NCBI RefSeq assembly: GCF_036588685.1
Contig: NC_086378.1
Coordinates: 25,707,578-25,771,577, forward strand
Direction: 5' to 3'
DNA from: Mytilus trossulus
Lineage: Eukaryota > Mollusca > Bivalvia > Mytilida > Mytilidae
Length of the DNA: 64,000 nucleotides
Shown here: piece by piece, positions 1-10,345 of the stretch
How positions within the stretch are numbered: the stretch's first letter is position 1
Layout of the letters: each line of letters starts with the position of its first letter
Position numbers and translations under genes: made by a program
The notes under the pieces: generated by a model
Databases searched by the model: none
The model's input: the letters and a program-made list of their open reading frames with translations, nothing else
Told to the model about the DNA's origin: nothing

Positions 1-3000
1 ATCCGGGCCCGTCTGGCCACCACAGAGGTTCAAAGTTGCCCATTTACGTATTTTTCATATCAACTACACATTCGGTACTCTTCGGTATATCCCTACGGCA
101 AAGTTCCGAACCGGACCTAGCTCATTTTAAAGGTATTAACCCAAGCTATTCCCCACTTAAATATTTTTCTGGGATCCGGGCCCGTCTGGCCACCACAGAG
201 GTTAAAAGTTGCCCATTTACGTATTTTTCATATCAACTACACATTCGGTACTCTTCGGTATATCCCTACGGCAAAGTTCCGAACCGGACCTAGCTCATTT
301 TAAAGGTATTAACCCAAGCTATTCCCCACTTAAATATTTTTCTGGGATCCGGCCCGTCTGGCCACCACAGAGGTTCAAAGTTGCCCATTTACGTATTTTT
401 CATATCAACTACACATTCGGTACTCTTCGGTATATCCCTACGGCAAAGTTCCGAACCGGACCTAGCTCATTTTAAAGGTATTAACCCAAGCTATTCCCCA
501 CTTAAATATTTTTCTGGGATCCGGGCCCGTCTGGCCACCACAGAGGTTCAAAGTTGCCCATTTACGTATTTTTCATATCAACTACACATTCGGTACTCTT
601 CGGTATATCCCTACGGCAAAGTTCCGAACCGGACCTAGCTCATTTTAAAGGTATTAACCCAAGCTATTCCCCACTTAAATATTTTTCTGGGATCCGGGCC
701 CGTCTGGCCACCACAGAGGTTCAAAGTTGCCCATTTACGTATTTTTCATATCAACTACACATTCGGTACTCTTCGGTATATCCCTACGGCAAAGTTCCGA
801 ACCGGACCTAGCTCATTTTAAAGGTATTAACCCAAGCTATTCCCCACTTAAATATTTTTCTGGGATCCGGGCCCGTCTGGCCACCACAGAGGTTCAAAGT
901 TGCCCATTTACGTATTTTTCATATCAACTACACATTCGGTACTCTTCGGTATATCCCTACGGCAAAGTTCCGAACCGGACCTAGCTCATTTTAAAGGTAT
1001 TAACCCAAGCTATTCCCCACTTAAATATTTTTCTGGGATCCGGGCCCGTCTGGCCACCACAGAGGTTCAAAGTTGCCCATTTACGTATTTTTCATATCAA
1101 CTACACATTCGGTACTCTTCGGTATATCCCTACGGCAAAGTTCCGAACCGGACCTAGCTCATTTTAAAGGTATTAACCCAAGCTATTCCCCACTTAAATA
1201 TTTTTCTGGGATCCGGGCCCGTCTGGCCACCACAGAGGTTCAAAGTTGCCCATTTACGTATTTTTCATATCAACTACACATTCGGTACTCTTCGGTATAT
1301 CCCTACGGCAAAGTTCCGAACCGGACCTAGCTCATTTTAAAGGTATTAACCCAAGCTATTCCCCACTTAAATATTTTTCTGGGATCCGGGCCCGTCTGGC
1401 CACCACAGAGGTTCAAAGTTGCCCATTTACGTATTTTTCATATCAACTACACATTCGGTACTCTTCGGTATATCCCTACGGCAAAGTTCCGAACCGGACC
1501 TAGCTCATTTTAAAGGTATTAACCCAAGCTATTCCCCACTTAAATATTTTTCTGGGATCCGGGCCCGTCTGGCCACCACAGAGGTTAAAAGTTGCCCATT
1601 TACGTATTTTTCATATCAACTACACATTCGGTACTCTTCGGTATATCCCTACGGCAAAGTTCCGAACCGGACCTAGCTCATTTTAAAGGTATTAACCCAA
1701 GCTATTCCCCACTTAAATATTTTTCTGGGATCCGGGCCCGTCTGGCCACCACAGAGGTTCAAAGTTGCCCATTTACGTATTTTTCATATCAACTACACAT
1801 TCGGTACTCTTCGGTATATCCCTACGGCAAAGTTCCGAACCGGACCTAGCTCATTTTAAAGGTATTAACCCAAGCTATTCCCCACTTAAATATTTTTCTG
1901 GGATCCGGGCCCGTCTGGCCACCACAGAGGTTCAAAGTTGCCCATTTACGTATTTTTCATATCAACTACACATTCGGTACTCTTCGGTATATCCCTACGG
2001 CAAAGTTCCGAACCGGACCTAGCTCATTTTAAAGGTATTAACCCAAGCTATTCCCCACTTAAATATTTTTCTGGGATCCGGGCCCGTCTGGCCACCACAG
2101 AGGTTAAAAGTTGCCCATTTACGTATTTTTCATATCAACTACACATTCGGTACTCTTCGGTATATCCCTACGGCAAAGTTCCGAACCGGACCTAGCTCAT
2201 TTTAAAGGTATTAACCCAAGCTATTCCCCACTTAAATATTTTTCTGGGATCCGGGCCCGTCTGGCCACCACAGAGGTTCAAAGTTGCCCATTTACGTATT
2301 TTTCATATCAACTACACATTCGGTACTCTTCGGTATATCCCTACGGCAAAGTTCCGAACCGGACCTAGCTCATTTTAAAGGTATTAACCCAAGCTATTCC
2401 CCACTTAAATATTTTTCTGGGATCCGGGCCCGTCTGGCCACCACAGAGGTTCAAAGTTGCCCATTTACGTATTTTTCATATCAACTACACATTCGGTACT
2501 CTTCGGTATATCCCTACGGCAAAGTTCCGAACCGGACCTAGCTCATTTTAAAGGTATTAACCCAAGCTATTCCCCACTTAAATATTTTTCTGGGATCCGG
2601 GCCCGTCTGGCCACCACAGAGGTTCAAAGTTGCCCATTTACGTATTTTTCATATCAACTACACATTCGGTACTCTTCGGTATATCCCTACGGCAAAGTTC
2701 CGAACCGGACCTAGCTCATTTTAAAGGTATTAACCCAAGCTATTCCCCACTTAAATATTTTTCTGGGATCCGGGCCCGTCTGGCCACCACAGAGGTTCAA
2801 AGTTGCCCATTTACGTATTTTTCATATCAACTACACATTCGGTACTCTTCGGTATATCCCTACGGCAAAGTTCCGAACCGGACCTAGCTCATTTTAAAGG
2901 TATTAACCCAAGCTATTCCCCACTTAAATATTTTTCTGGGATCCGGGCCCGTCTGGCCACCACAGAGGTTCAAAGTTGCCCATTTACGTATTTTTCATAT

Positions 3001-3690
3001 CAACTACACATTCGGTACTCTTCGGTATATCCCTACGGCAAAGTTCCGAACCGGACCTAGCTCATTTTAAAGGTATTAACCCAAGCTATTCCCCACTTAA
3101 ATATTTTTCTGGGATCCGGGCCCGTCTGGCCACCACAGAGGTTCAAAGTTGCCCATTTACGTATTTTTCATATCAACTACACATTCGGTACTCTTCGGTA
3201 TATCCCTACGGCAAAGTTCCGAACCGGACCTAGCTCATTTTAAAGGTATTAACCCAAGCTATTCCCCACTTAAATATTTTTCTGGGATCCGGGCCCGTCT
3301 GGCCACCACAGAGGTTCAAAGTTGCCCATTTACGTATTTTTCATATCAACTACACATTCGGTACTCTTCGGTATATCCCTACGGCAAAGTTCCGAACCGG
3401 ACCTAGCTCATTTTAAAGGTATTAACCCAAGCTATTCCCCACTTAAATATTTTTCTGGGATCCGGGCCCGTCTGGCCACCACAGAGGTTCAAAGTTGCCC
3501 ATTTACGTATTTTTCATATCAACTACACATTCGGTACTCTTCGGTATATCCCTACGGCAAAGTTCCGAACCGGACCTAGCTCATTTTAAAGGTATTAACC
3601 CAAGCTATTCCCCACTTAAATATTTTTCTGGGATCCGGGCCCGTCTGGCCACCACAGAGGTTCAAAGTTGCCCATTTATGTATTTTCAAT
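1..3690. repeat. 173-bp ApaI-type satellite array, about 21 units
   Basis: Head-to-tail tandem repeats with a strict 173-bp period, open at the left window edge. Each unit holds a BamHI and an ApaI site in GGATCCGGGCCC. Period and site match the ApaI satellite known from Mytilus. Units are almost identical: I see a C-to-A change at 204, 1587 and 2106, and a one-G deletion near 352 that makes one unit 172 bp and destroys its ApaI site. The last unit decays after about 3678. Each unit spans an 85-codon open frame running into the next unit; since 173 is not a multiple of 3 these frames are a by-product of the repeat. Inverted TTCGG/CCGAA words occur inside the unit. Confidence 0.97.
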
Positions 3691-4420
3691 ACCCATAATC
3701 CAAGATTCTCATAGTCACGTTAATCTCTACACCCAATTTTATATACTACAGAGTCTATAATATCGTTGCATTTTGTGTATTAAAACACAAGGGGTATAAC
3801 TGTCACCTGAGCAGTCTCCCGTAGGTTTTCACAGTATATTTATTCTATTTTTGGCTTTCCATAGATATTTCTTTTTATATTTTGGAATGTTTTTAGAGTT
3901 GCCGGCTTTAGTTTTAGTTTTATATATTATATGTTGAATTAAATCTTTGTTGAATCTCTCGTTTTATTGATAAAAATCTGTATTACATAAAGACAAATAT
4001 GCAACTTATATAAGGGTTTATATTCGAGGACAACGAGAATTTACGACAGCTTGAAGGGGTCATAAAACTATTTGCGACGTAATTTTTCACTCCTGTTAAC
4101 TATGAAATCATACTTTTGATTTTCAACTAAATTTGATGTTGAACCGACTGCTAGCAACCGGTTGTATATTGAATATCGAATATCTAATATCTAATAACAA
4201 ACCGGCAGCTAACTTCACATACATATTCAAAACGTAATTAAATGCTTTTAGAAGCAGTACAAGCCGCGAAATTGTCGAATTCCGCTGTTAAACTTTATTT
4301 AACTAAGATTTAGCAATTTTTGGAACGTTTGAGTCTCATGCGGTTTTTGGGTTTTTAGACATATCGTCAAAATTGGCTGCTGGAAAAAAGTGGCTGCTAA
4401 CTTGATTGGCCGATAAAAGT
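3691..4420. other. Unassigned AT-rich DNA flanking the satellite
   Basis: I see no gene, tandem repeat or recognisable element here. It is unique-looking sequence just outside the satellite edge. Confidence 0.5.
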
Positions 4421-4552
4421 GGCTGCCAGCTTGAGTCTGGTTCCGAGTGCGGGAGTATTGAAGACCCATTGGTGGCCTTCGGCTATTGTCTGCTCTTTGG
4501 TTGGGTTGTTGTCTCTTTTGACACATTCCCCATTTTCATTCTCAATTTTAAC
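4421..4552 (+). mobile_element. 5'-truncated retroelement 3' end (tail-R)
   Basis: About 130 bp aligns by eye with the last part of the 3' UTR of the reverse-transcriptase element at 20740-21935. Both share the words GTGGCCTTCGGC and CACATTCCCCATTT or close variants, and both finish in CTCAATTTT. Only the extreme 3' end is present, as expected for an incomplete target-primed reverse transcription product. The open frames on both strands here are incidental. Confidence 0.7.
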
Positions 4553-4779
4553 TACAATGTACATTGACACTAACACCAAAATTAAAGAAAGAATTAAAGA
4601 AATCATTGTGACCTTTCCGAGAGTCGGAAAAAAATTACCCTTCATGTATCTTGGATTCTAGGCAATATTAGGTGTAGCCGGGATTGAGATAGCAGTCCGG
4701 TAAGCAAAATACACAGCACATCACATCTGAATGACCAGTACAACGTTATAACAATGTCAGATGTGAGAAAATTATGGCA

Positions 4780-5200
4780 AACTGGATGGACTATAGAAGT
4801 TAAACTTAGAGACTACACGAATTAGCATATATTGCTGGTAAGGAACATCTTATTGATTATCCAAATCCAATTATAAGAAGAATCATGTCAGAATTAAGAA
4901 CAACAAACAATAGATCACATATACCAACATCATATAGGAAAATCCCGCAGGCAATGCATACTGCGAATGTGGTGAAGAAGAAATCACAGAACACTTCCTA
5001 ATAAATAATGTCAATTGTATGAGATACTGTCAGAAAATCTGGATATACAAACATCCCAATAGATTTTCAAACCTTTTTAACACCAGTAAAGAAAGAAACA
5101 TACGAGAGAACAGCGGAACATTTTATACGTGTTATATGAGAATATTTAAAGAGTTCAGAGCAATATCAAAATACACTGACTTAGATATAGGAAGATGTGG
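4780..5200 (+). pseudogene. LINE polyprotein C-terminal relic
   Basis: The plus strand encodes a degenerate C-terminal piece of a non-LTR retrotransposon polyprotein. The clearest part is a cysteine-histidine cluster of the form C-x-C-G-(E)3-x-T-E-H-F-L-x(5)-C, beginning at about 4962, followed by a frame open to about 5260. Clusters of this type (CxCG...EHFLxxC) are typical near the C-terminus of Jockey/CR1-like ORF2 proteins. Upstream residues fit only after frame changes and stops, and no catalytic domain is left. It runs into the fam-1 repeat on its right. The exact clade cannot be told from so little. Confidence 0.55.
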
Positions 5201-5790
5201 TGTGAGTGCCAATGAGACAACTCTCCATCCAAATAACAATTTAAAAATTAAACCATTATAGGTTAAAGTACGGCCTTCAACACGGAGCCTTGGCTCACAC
5301 CGAACAACAAGCTATAAAGGGCCCCAAAATTACTAGTGTAAAACCATTCAAACGGAAAAACCAACGGTCTAATCTATATAAACAAAACGAGAAACGAGAA
5401 ACACGTATATATAACATAAACAAACGACAACTACTGTACATCAGATTCCTGACTTAGGACAGGTGCAAACATTTGCAGCGGGATTAAACGTTTTAATGGG
5501 CCCAAACCTTCTCCCTTTTTCTGAAACAATAGCATAACATCACAACATCGAAAAACATACGATAAAATATCAATTGGCAGACTTAACTCAATCTAAAAAC
5601 GTATGATTACACAATGAACGAATAAATTTGATCTGCGATATCTGAATACAACTGCACAGTTAATTAAATATTAGAGACAAACATTCATGACCAAAAGGCT
5701 AACAAACAAATTCAAACACACTGAGCCTTGAATAATCCCAATCCTGCACCTAAACAAATTAACACAAGTACAGTGTGACATTATTCGAAG
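5185..5790 (+). repeat. Dispersed repeat fam-1, longest copy
   Basis: Begins with GAAGATGTGGTGTGAGTGCC and contains a piece reading GGAGCCTTGGCTCACACC. Parts recur at 11750-11940 and 12236-12300, and reversed at 22180-22300, 47810-47940 and 63105-63160. No coding capacity or terminal repeats are visible. It behaves like a non-autonomous element whose copies break at different points. Confidence 0.7.
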
Positions 5791-5803
5791 AAACTATAGT
5801 ATC

Positions 5804-5945
5804 TAGGGGCAGATCCAGCCATTTTAAAAAGGGGGAGTTCCCAACCAAGGACAAAAAGGGGGTCCAACTATATATCCCCATTCAAATGCATTGATCGTCA
5901 AAAAAAAGGGGGTCCAACTCCCGGAACCCCATGGATCAGACACTG
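5804..5945. mobile_element. MITE with imperfect TIRs and 5-bp target duplication
   Basis: A 142-bp element starting TAGGGGCAGATCCAG and ending in an inverted counterpart of it, flanked on both sides by GTATC (5799-5803 and 5946-5950). A second copy lies at 51562-51716, also with a 5-bp direct repeat. G-rich blocks of GGGGGTCC type fill the middle. TIRs of the form CAGGGGCGGATCCAG occur in hAT-like MITEs of invertebrates; the 5-bp duplication would fit the hAT5 group better than classical 8-bp hAT. The superfamily is inferred. Confidence 0.75.
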
Positions 5946-6023
5946 GTATCAATATTTAAGACGAGAATAATGTCAACATATATAATTGATGACCTTAGGA
6001 TCAGGATCGACTATAGTAACATT

Positions 6024-6517
6024 TGTCACGGAGCTGTTATAAGGCACTGGTTTTTAACACTGTGTTCAGATATATACAAATTTATTATTCACAGGTTCAA
6101 AATATACAGTTCAATTAATTTACATTGTTAATCCAGAGACACGTCCATTCTCTTACACTAACTTACTTCAATCCTCCCAAAACTTTACATTCACTCACTT
6201 TTATCATCGCAAAGGCCTTTGCTACTTTCATGACTTTCTCACACATAAAATCGTCATTCATTCCCAGACCACACAACTATAGGGACAGAATATAAACAAA
6301 CAGAGACATAAATTATACGCTTCTAATTAGAAATGATTACAGTTAAAACACAGCTGCATCATACATTAAATTTAACGGTCAATCAGACAGTCTGCTAAAG
6401 TTCATGAAAACAATAAAACTACAAATACTTAATACACATGACCACAGGAAATTAAAATGGGCAATTAAATACAGATCTGAGATAAGAATTAAATATGCAA
6501 AGTTTCACCCTATGACA
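6024..6517 (-). repeat. 3' LTR of the gypsy-type element
   Basis: Canonical TG...CA ends as read on the plus strand (TGTCACGG to CTATGACA), with a short TGTCA/TGACA terminal inversion. A minus-strand AATAAA at 6081-6086 is a plausible polyadenylation signal. It matches 8100-8593 base for base apart from one C/T difference in the GACCACAGG word. Confidence 0.95.
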
Positions 6518-6519
6518 TA

Positions 6520-6526
6520 CCTCCCC
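6520..6526 (-). promoter_or_regulatory. Polypurine tract
   Basis: Read on the minus strand, GGGGAGG lies three bases upstream of the 3' LTR. This is the expected place for the plus-strand primer of reverse transcription. Confidence 0.75.
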
Positions 6527-6782
6527 AATTAACTGTGGCGTCCCGACACACAAACACACTCTTATTCATACATGGTATAAGTATATACATACACAATATT
6601 ATTATATATTTTTTTTTAACTATTATTTTTTTTAACATATTTAAACAAAGTCAACGTCTCTATATACATTGTTCTCAACATATGAAAGTCATTTATAATG
6701 GCAAAATCTTTAATTGGGTCTGTCAAAATAATGTTCTCTAATCTCTTAGACTCATTTCGCGATCAAATTATATCTAAAATTT

Positions 6783-7185
6783 TCACCATTTTATTGTCGG
6801 ATCAATGTTCTGACCAATATCTCTTTCATCTGTAATGGGCCTATCATCAGGATCAACAAATTGTTTTATACGATTAACATGTACCTGTACAGTTTGTAAT
6901 AGGCGGACACATCACTGCATCTACTGATAGTACGGGATCACGGCAAATTATTACGAAAAACGGAGTCTCCTCTTGCATACTTTCGTGAAACAAAGTTCTG
7001 TAAGCGAACAAAACAAAAGGAATAAAGGTATCCCAATCACGCTGGTGTCCACTAACATCCATTAATAACTTTGCAATTAATGTTCTGTTAAACGTTCCAA
7101 TAAGCCCTCAGTCTCAGGATGGTATGCTGTTCTTTAAGTTTACATATTTCTTTCAAAAGGCTTGATCGAAAGTTTTTAACTGTCT
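6783..7185 (-). pseudogene. Integrase C-terminal relic of the gypsy-type element
   Basis: Minus-strand reading gives the end of a retroviral-type integrase core: an H-P-E-T-E-G-L-x-E-R block (normally the catalytic-glutamate-side HPQTDG...ER motif), a long stretch of the form DWDTFIPFVLFAYRT, and then a V-H-V-N-R-I-K-Q-F tail typical of the post-integrase segment, ending at a TGA at 6783-6785. The pieces fall in different frames, with breaks near 7100 and near 6890, and the N-terminal half is absent. It therefore cannot make a working integrase. Such segments normally close the pol frame just before the polypurine tract, as here. Confidence 0.85.
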
Positions 7186-7221
7186 TGGAGCCCCATGACG
7201 CCAAACAACTTTAAAACGGCA

Positions 7222-7440
7222 AACATTATCATTAACACAATAAATTTTCCTAAATCTACATGGACGTGCATGAAAAATCACACAGAATATCTAATCCTGA
7301 CATATAATACCCGGATACAAACAATTTCTAGCTACATAAACATTATACACAAAATCACACTTATTTTCCAAAACACTGACTGTTGATTCCATATCAACTA
7401 ACATTTAAGACCCTTTTCACATTTACTCGTCATCTTCTGA
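7222..7440 (-). pseudogene. Aspartic-protease-like relic
   Basis: Minus-strand translation of about 7402-7265 contains L-V-D-M-E-S-T-V-S-V-L, which resembles the retroviral protease active-site block (L)VDTGSTVSVL with the essential Thr-Gly changed. A downstream G-L-D-I-L fits the G-x-D-x-L block of such proteases but needs a frame change. It sits between the gag-like relic and the integrase relic, the expected place in gag-pol order. The assignment rests on short motifs only. Confidence 0.45.
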
Positions 7441-8078
7441 TTTTGGCGACACAAAAACTTCGGATTTGAATAACATGTAATACCATTTTTCATTAGAACA
7501 TCTGACATAATCTTGGCGAGACAAGAATATTCAGTACTAATTTTCACATCATTGAGAACAGACGTCGCAACAGACGAATTTCCAACATTTCTATTTCCAC
7601 ATTTACTTTTCCATCATCTGAAATAACCTCCATTCAGAACAGACGTCGCGACAGACGAATTTCCGAATTTTGTATTTCCACAACAGGATTCATTTCCTTT
7701 TCCCTTTACAATATCTGACATAAGCTTCATTCTGAACAGACGTCGCGACAGACGAATTTCCGAAATTCCTTATTCAGTAGTAAATTCCACATACTTCAGA
7801 ACAGACGTCGCGATAGACGAATTTCTGAAAGTTCTATTTTCACATACATGTACATAGGATAATCCACATGCCATATATTTCTTCTGCCTTCCCTTTCGCT
7901 AAAGAAGCAGGCTAGCTTCAAGTTTATTGTTATTGTTGCAATCTCTTCCGATATACTCCTTTTCCTCCTTTAGGTAGCATTTTGAAGAGAAAAAGTTAAG
8001 TCCAAAATGTTAAATTAAAATCCAAAATAAATCCAAATTAAATAAATCAATAAATCAATAAATCAATAAATCAATAAA
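7440..8078 (-). pseudogene. Decayed gag-like region with four spaced repeats
   Basis: Four copies of a roughly 30-bp motif containing GACGTCGCGACAGACGAATT (variants at 7554-7583, 7634-7665, 7727-7764 and 7794-7829) are spaced about 70-95 bp apart. On the minus strand they encode N-S-S-V-A-T-S-V-L-type peptides, but stops lie between them. Five AATAAATC-type direct repeats sit at 8037-8079 beside the primer site. The place fits gag, though no gag domain is recognisable. Confidence 0.5.
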
Positions 8079-8096
8079 TCCCGCCGCTGGCCACCA
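8079..8096 (-). promoter_or_regulatory. Primer binding site
   Basis: Three bases after the 5' LTR the minus strand reads TGGTGGCCAGCGGCGGG. TGG pairs with the universal 3' CCA of a tRNA. I cannot name the tRNA from sequence alone. Confidence 0.6.
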
Positions 8097-8099
8097 TAA

Positions 8100-8593
8100 T
8101 GTCACGGAGCTGTTATAAGGCACTGGTTTTTAACACTGTGTTCAGATATATACAAATTTATTATTCACAGGTTCAAAATATACAGTTCAATTAATTTACA
8201 TTGTTAATCCAGAGACACGTCCATTCTCTTACACTAACTTACTTCAATCCTCCCAAAACTTTACATTCACTCACTTTTATCATCGCAAAGGCCTTTGCTA
8301 CTTTCATGACTTTCTCACACATAAAATCGTCATTCATTCCCAGACCACACAACTATAGGGACAGAATATAAACAAACAGAGACATAAATTATACGCTTCT
8401 AATTAGAAATGATTACAGTTAAAACACAGCTGCATCATACATTAAATTTAACGGTCAATCAGACAGTCTGCTAAAGTTCATGAAAACAATAAAACTACAA
8501 ATACTTAATACACATGACCATAGGAAATTAAAATGGGCAATTAAATACAGATCTGAGATAAGAATTAAATATGCAAAGTTTCACCCTATGACA
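8100..8593 (-). repeat. 5' LTR of the gypsy-type element
   Basis: 494 bp, matching 6024-6517 except for one base that I could find. It carries the minus-strand promoter end and an AATAAA at 8157-8162. Confidence 0.95.
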
Positions 8594-8749
8594 CATTCTT
8601 ATTGAAAAAAAGTTTTATACAAACATTTGCTATCTTTAAATACAATATGACTTTGTAGTCATTGAAGTGGATTGATGATGAGAAAGTTTCATAAAAATCT
8701 ATACATGTTTATATAAATTTGTTAATAACCTTGAACTATGCCGAAATAT

Positions 8750-9002
8750 TCAGTTTGTCAGCGGAAATCGACTAATGGGGGAGGGAAAGACCGGGTAACA
8801 TGGGTAATAATTAAAGAATAATAAAAATGTAACAGTAAACCTACGCTCAAAGAAGTTAACATTCCTGCTTATTTGAACTTCATTAAGTGTTGCAAGTTCC
8901 TTCAGCCCTGGTGGGAGTTCTTTCCGTGCACCTTTACATGGCTGGAATGTTTCTGGAACAACGTAAGCCATGTACGTAACTGGCACACGTTTGGACACTG
9001 AA
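8750..9002 (-). CDS. Possible exon of unidentified gene
   Basis: A minus-strand frame open from about 9002 to 8750. Its first 60 or so codons have protein-like composition (Pro, Lys, Glu, Leu-rich, with P-P-G-L-K-E-L-A) unlike the AT-rich surroundings. A stop lies just upstream in frame, directly followed by a plausible splice acceptor (TTTTAATGTTCAG). The later part becomes Phe/Tyr-rich, as if reading into an intron; AG/GTTTAC near 8840 could be a donor. I do not recognise the family. It could be a host exon, a transposon exon or chance. Confidence 0.3.
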
Positions 9003-9543
9003 CATTAAAAGTTTTATAATCCAGAATGAAGCACCATATTTTATACTAACTTCTCATATATATCATGTAAACAGAGCGATAAACAACAACGTTTAAATGT
9101 TTTCTAGAAAAATGTAAACAAACGTGTAGTTATTGACATGTGCAGGAAGTAAACAATGAAAAGTAAGGGAGATAAATTGAAAATGAACAAGTTTAAATGG
9201 CGGCTAATATAATTTTTCTCAAATTATCTATTACATCACCAGTTTCGTTGAATGAGCGAAAAAATCTTTCAAATGCTGCCCAATTAAAATCTTTATATTA
9301 CAATTGAATTCATTCAACTATTTGCTTGTTGACATGAGCATAGGATACTGCATGTGTGACACAATTAACAAAAAAAACCAGACAGATACCAAAAAAAGAC
9401 ATAAGAAACAAAATGGACAAAACAAAAAGAAATGATAAAAGATACCAAAAGGACAATAAAACATCATACGTAAGAGAAAAAACGAAAAAAATATGGTAAA
9501 AAGTAGGAGCTTACAAATAAAATAACCCAGTGTATAAACAGTC
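9003..9543. other. Unassigned; short fam-3 scrap
   Basis: Nothing recognisable except about 35 bp near 9430-9465 (GATACCAAAAGGACAATAAA) that resembles the start of repeat fam-3. Confidence 0.4.
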
Positions 9544-10001
9544 ATATGGTCCGAGTACACATTTATCGTCCCTTGATTTTTCGTCCCTAGTGTGGACAGT
9601 GTGTTACTTGTCAATTTTGTGTATACCCCTTCCAAATTTATTTCTTTATGTTTAATGCCTAAGTAGCAAGAAGGGGGATAGAATTACACTCTAATAATCA
9701 CATTGTAAAAAAATTTGATTCATGAATTATAATGTAAAGTAGTGATTTGGTCCAGTTGAAAAAGGTAAAAAAAAATAGCATTTCGGAAGCTGTCAAAAGA
9801 TTTCAAGACCCCATTAACATAAAATTGTCCATATTTTGAGTTAGAGCTGATGAAGTTTTCTATAATTTTGATATAATTTGTCCCAAAAGTAGTACAACAC
9901 ACTGTAAAAACATTATTGAGAAAGCACAGGTGGTATTTTTTTATTTTCATTTATTGTCTAAAAGAAGTGCACTACGAAATAACTGTGTACTCGGTCCATA
10001 T
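9544..10001. mobile_element. 458-bp TIR element, non-coding
   Basis: Ends are inverted copies of ATATGGTCCGAGTACACA with two mismatches over about 22 bp. The interior is AT-rich without a convincing gene; the two minus-strand frames are low-complexity. The ATAT at each end would allow a TA duplication, but the exact boundary is uncertain. It looks like a MITE of unknown superfamily. Confidence 0.65.
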
Positions 10002-10256
10002 AAACACTACACCAAAAAATATTCTATAAGAAAAATCGGGAGTGACCTCTGATGCTCAAGAGGATAAACTAATCCGTCTTTTCTAGTGAAATTCATCTCC
10101 CGATGTCGTCAAATTGTTACATGTACGCAATCGTTCTAACTTTAACCATTAAACGCTCCTATCGAGTGTTTCCTGAAGACTGAGTTTGATCCCAGCTATT
10201 ATGATTTTATGAATTTCTGCTGTCTCCTGATGAGCAAAAGTGTCACGGCTCAAAGA
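10002..10256. other. Unassigned
   Basis: No feature seen. Confidence 0.4.
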
Positions 10257-10345
10257 ATAGCTATCCTTTTATAAAGAAACACAACGGGAATAGCAATTGT
10301 AGCTATCCTTTTATAAAGAAACACAACGGGAATAGTAATTGTAAC
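10257..10345. repeat. 42-bp tandem duplication
   Basis: Two adjacent copies of a unit containing CTATCCTTTTATAAAGAAAC, at 10261 and 10303, with one visible difference (GCAATTG against GTAATTG). Confidence 0.9.

Larger units (their letters stand above)
6024..8593 (-). mobile_element. Ty3/gypsy-type LTR retrotransposon, internally deleted
   Basis: Two 494-bp LTRs bound a 1,582-bp interior. The whole is flanked by CATT at 6020-6023 and 8594-8597 (ACATT can also be matched if the LTR end is shifted by one base). A tRNA-type primer site follows the 5' LTR and a polypurine tract precedes the 3' LTR, both for minus-strand transcription. The interior keeps pieces in the order gag-like, protease-like, integrase; reverse transcriptase and RNase H are missing. 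The order protease then integrase and the post-integrase tail suggest Ty3/gypsy. The LTRs differ at only one position that I could find, so insertion is recent although the frames are broken. Confidence 0.93.

Noticed and set aside
204..2106. CENP-B-box-like sequence in the satellite
   Set aside because: TTCGG words occur, but the spacing and the essential CGGG part do not match.
36..3698. Twenty-one 85-codon frames in the satellite
   Set aside because: They repeat because the unit repeats. The 173-bp period shifts frame each unit and no promoter or domain is visible.
6024..8593. Steamer retrotransposon
   Set aside because: Steamer of bivalves has much shorter LTRs (under 200 bp) and a full interior, unlike this element.
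10215..10250. Hammerhead ribozyme at CTGATGAG
   Set aside because: No GAAA box, stem II or stem I partners follow.
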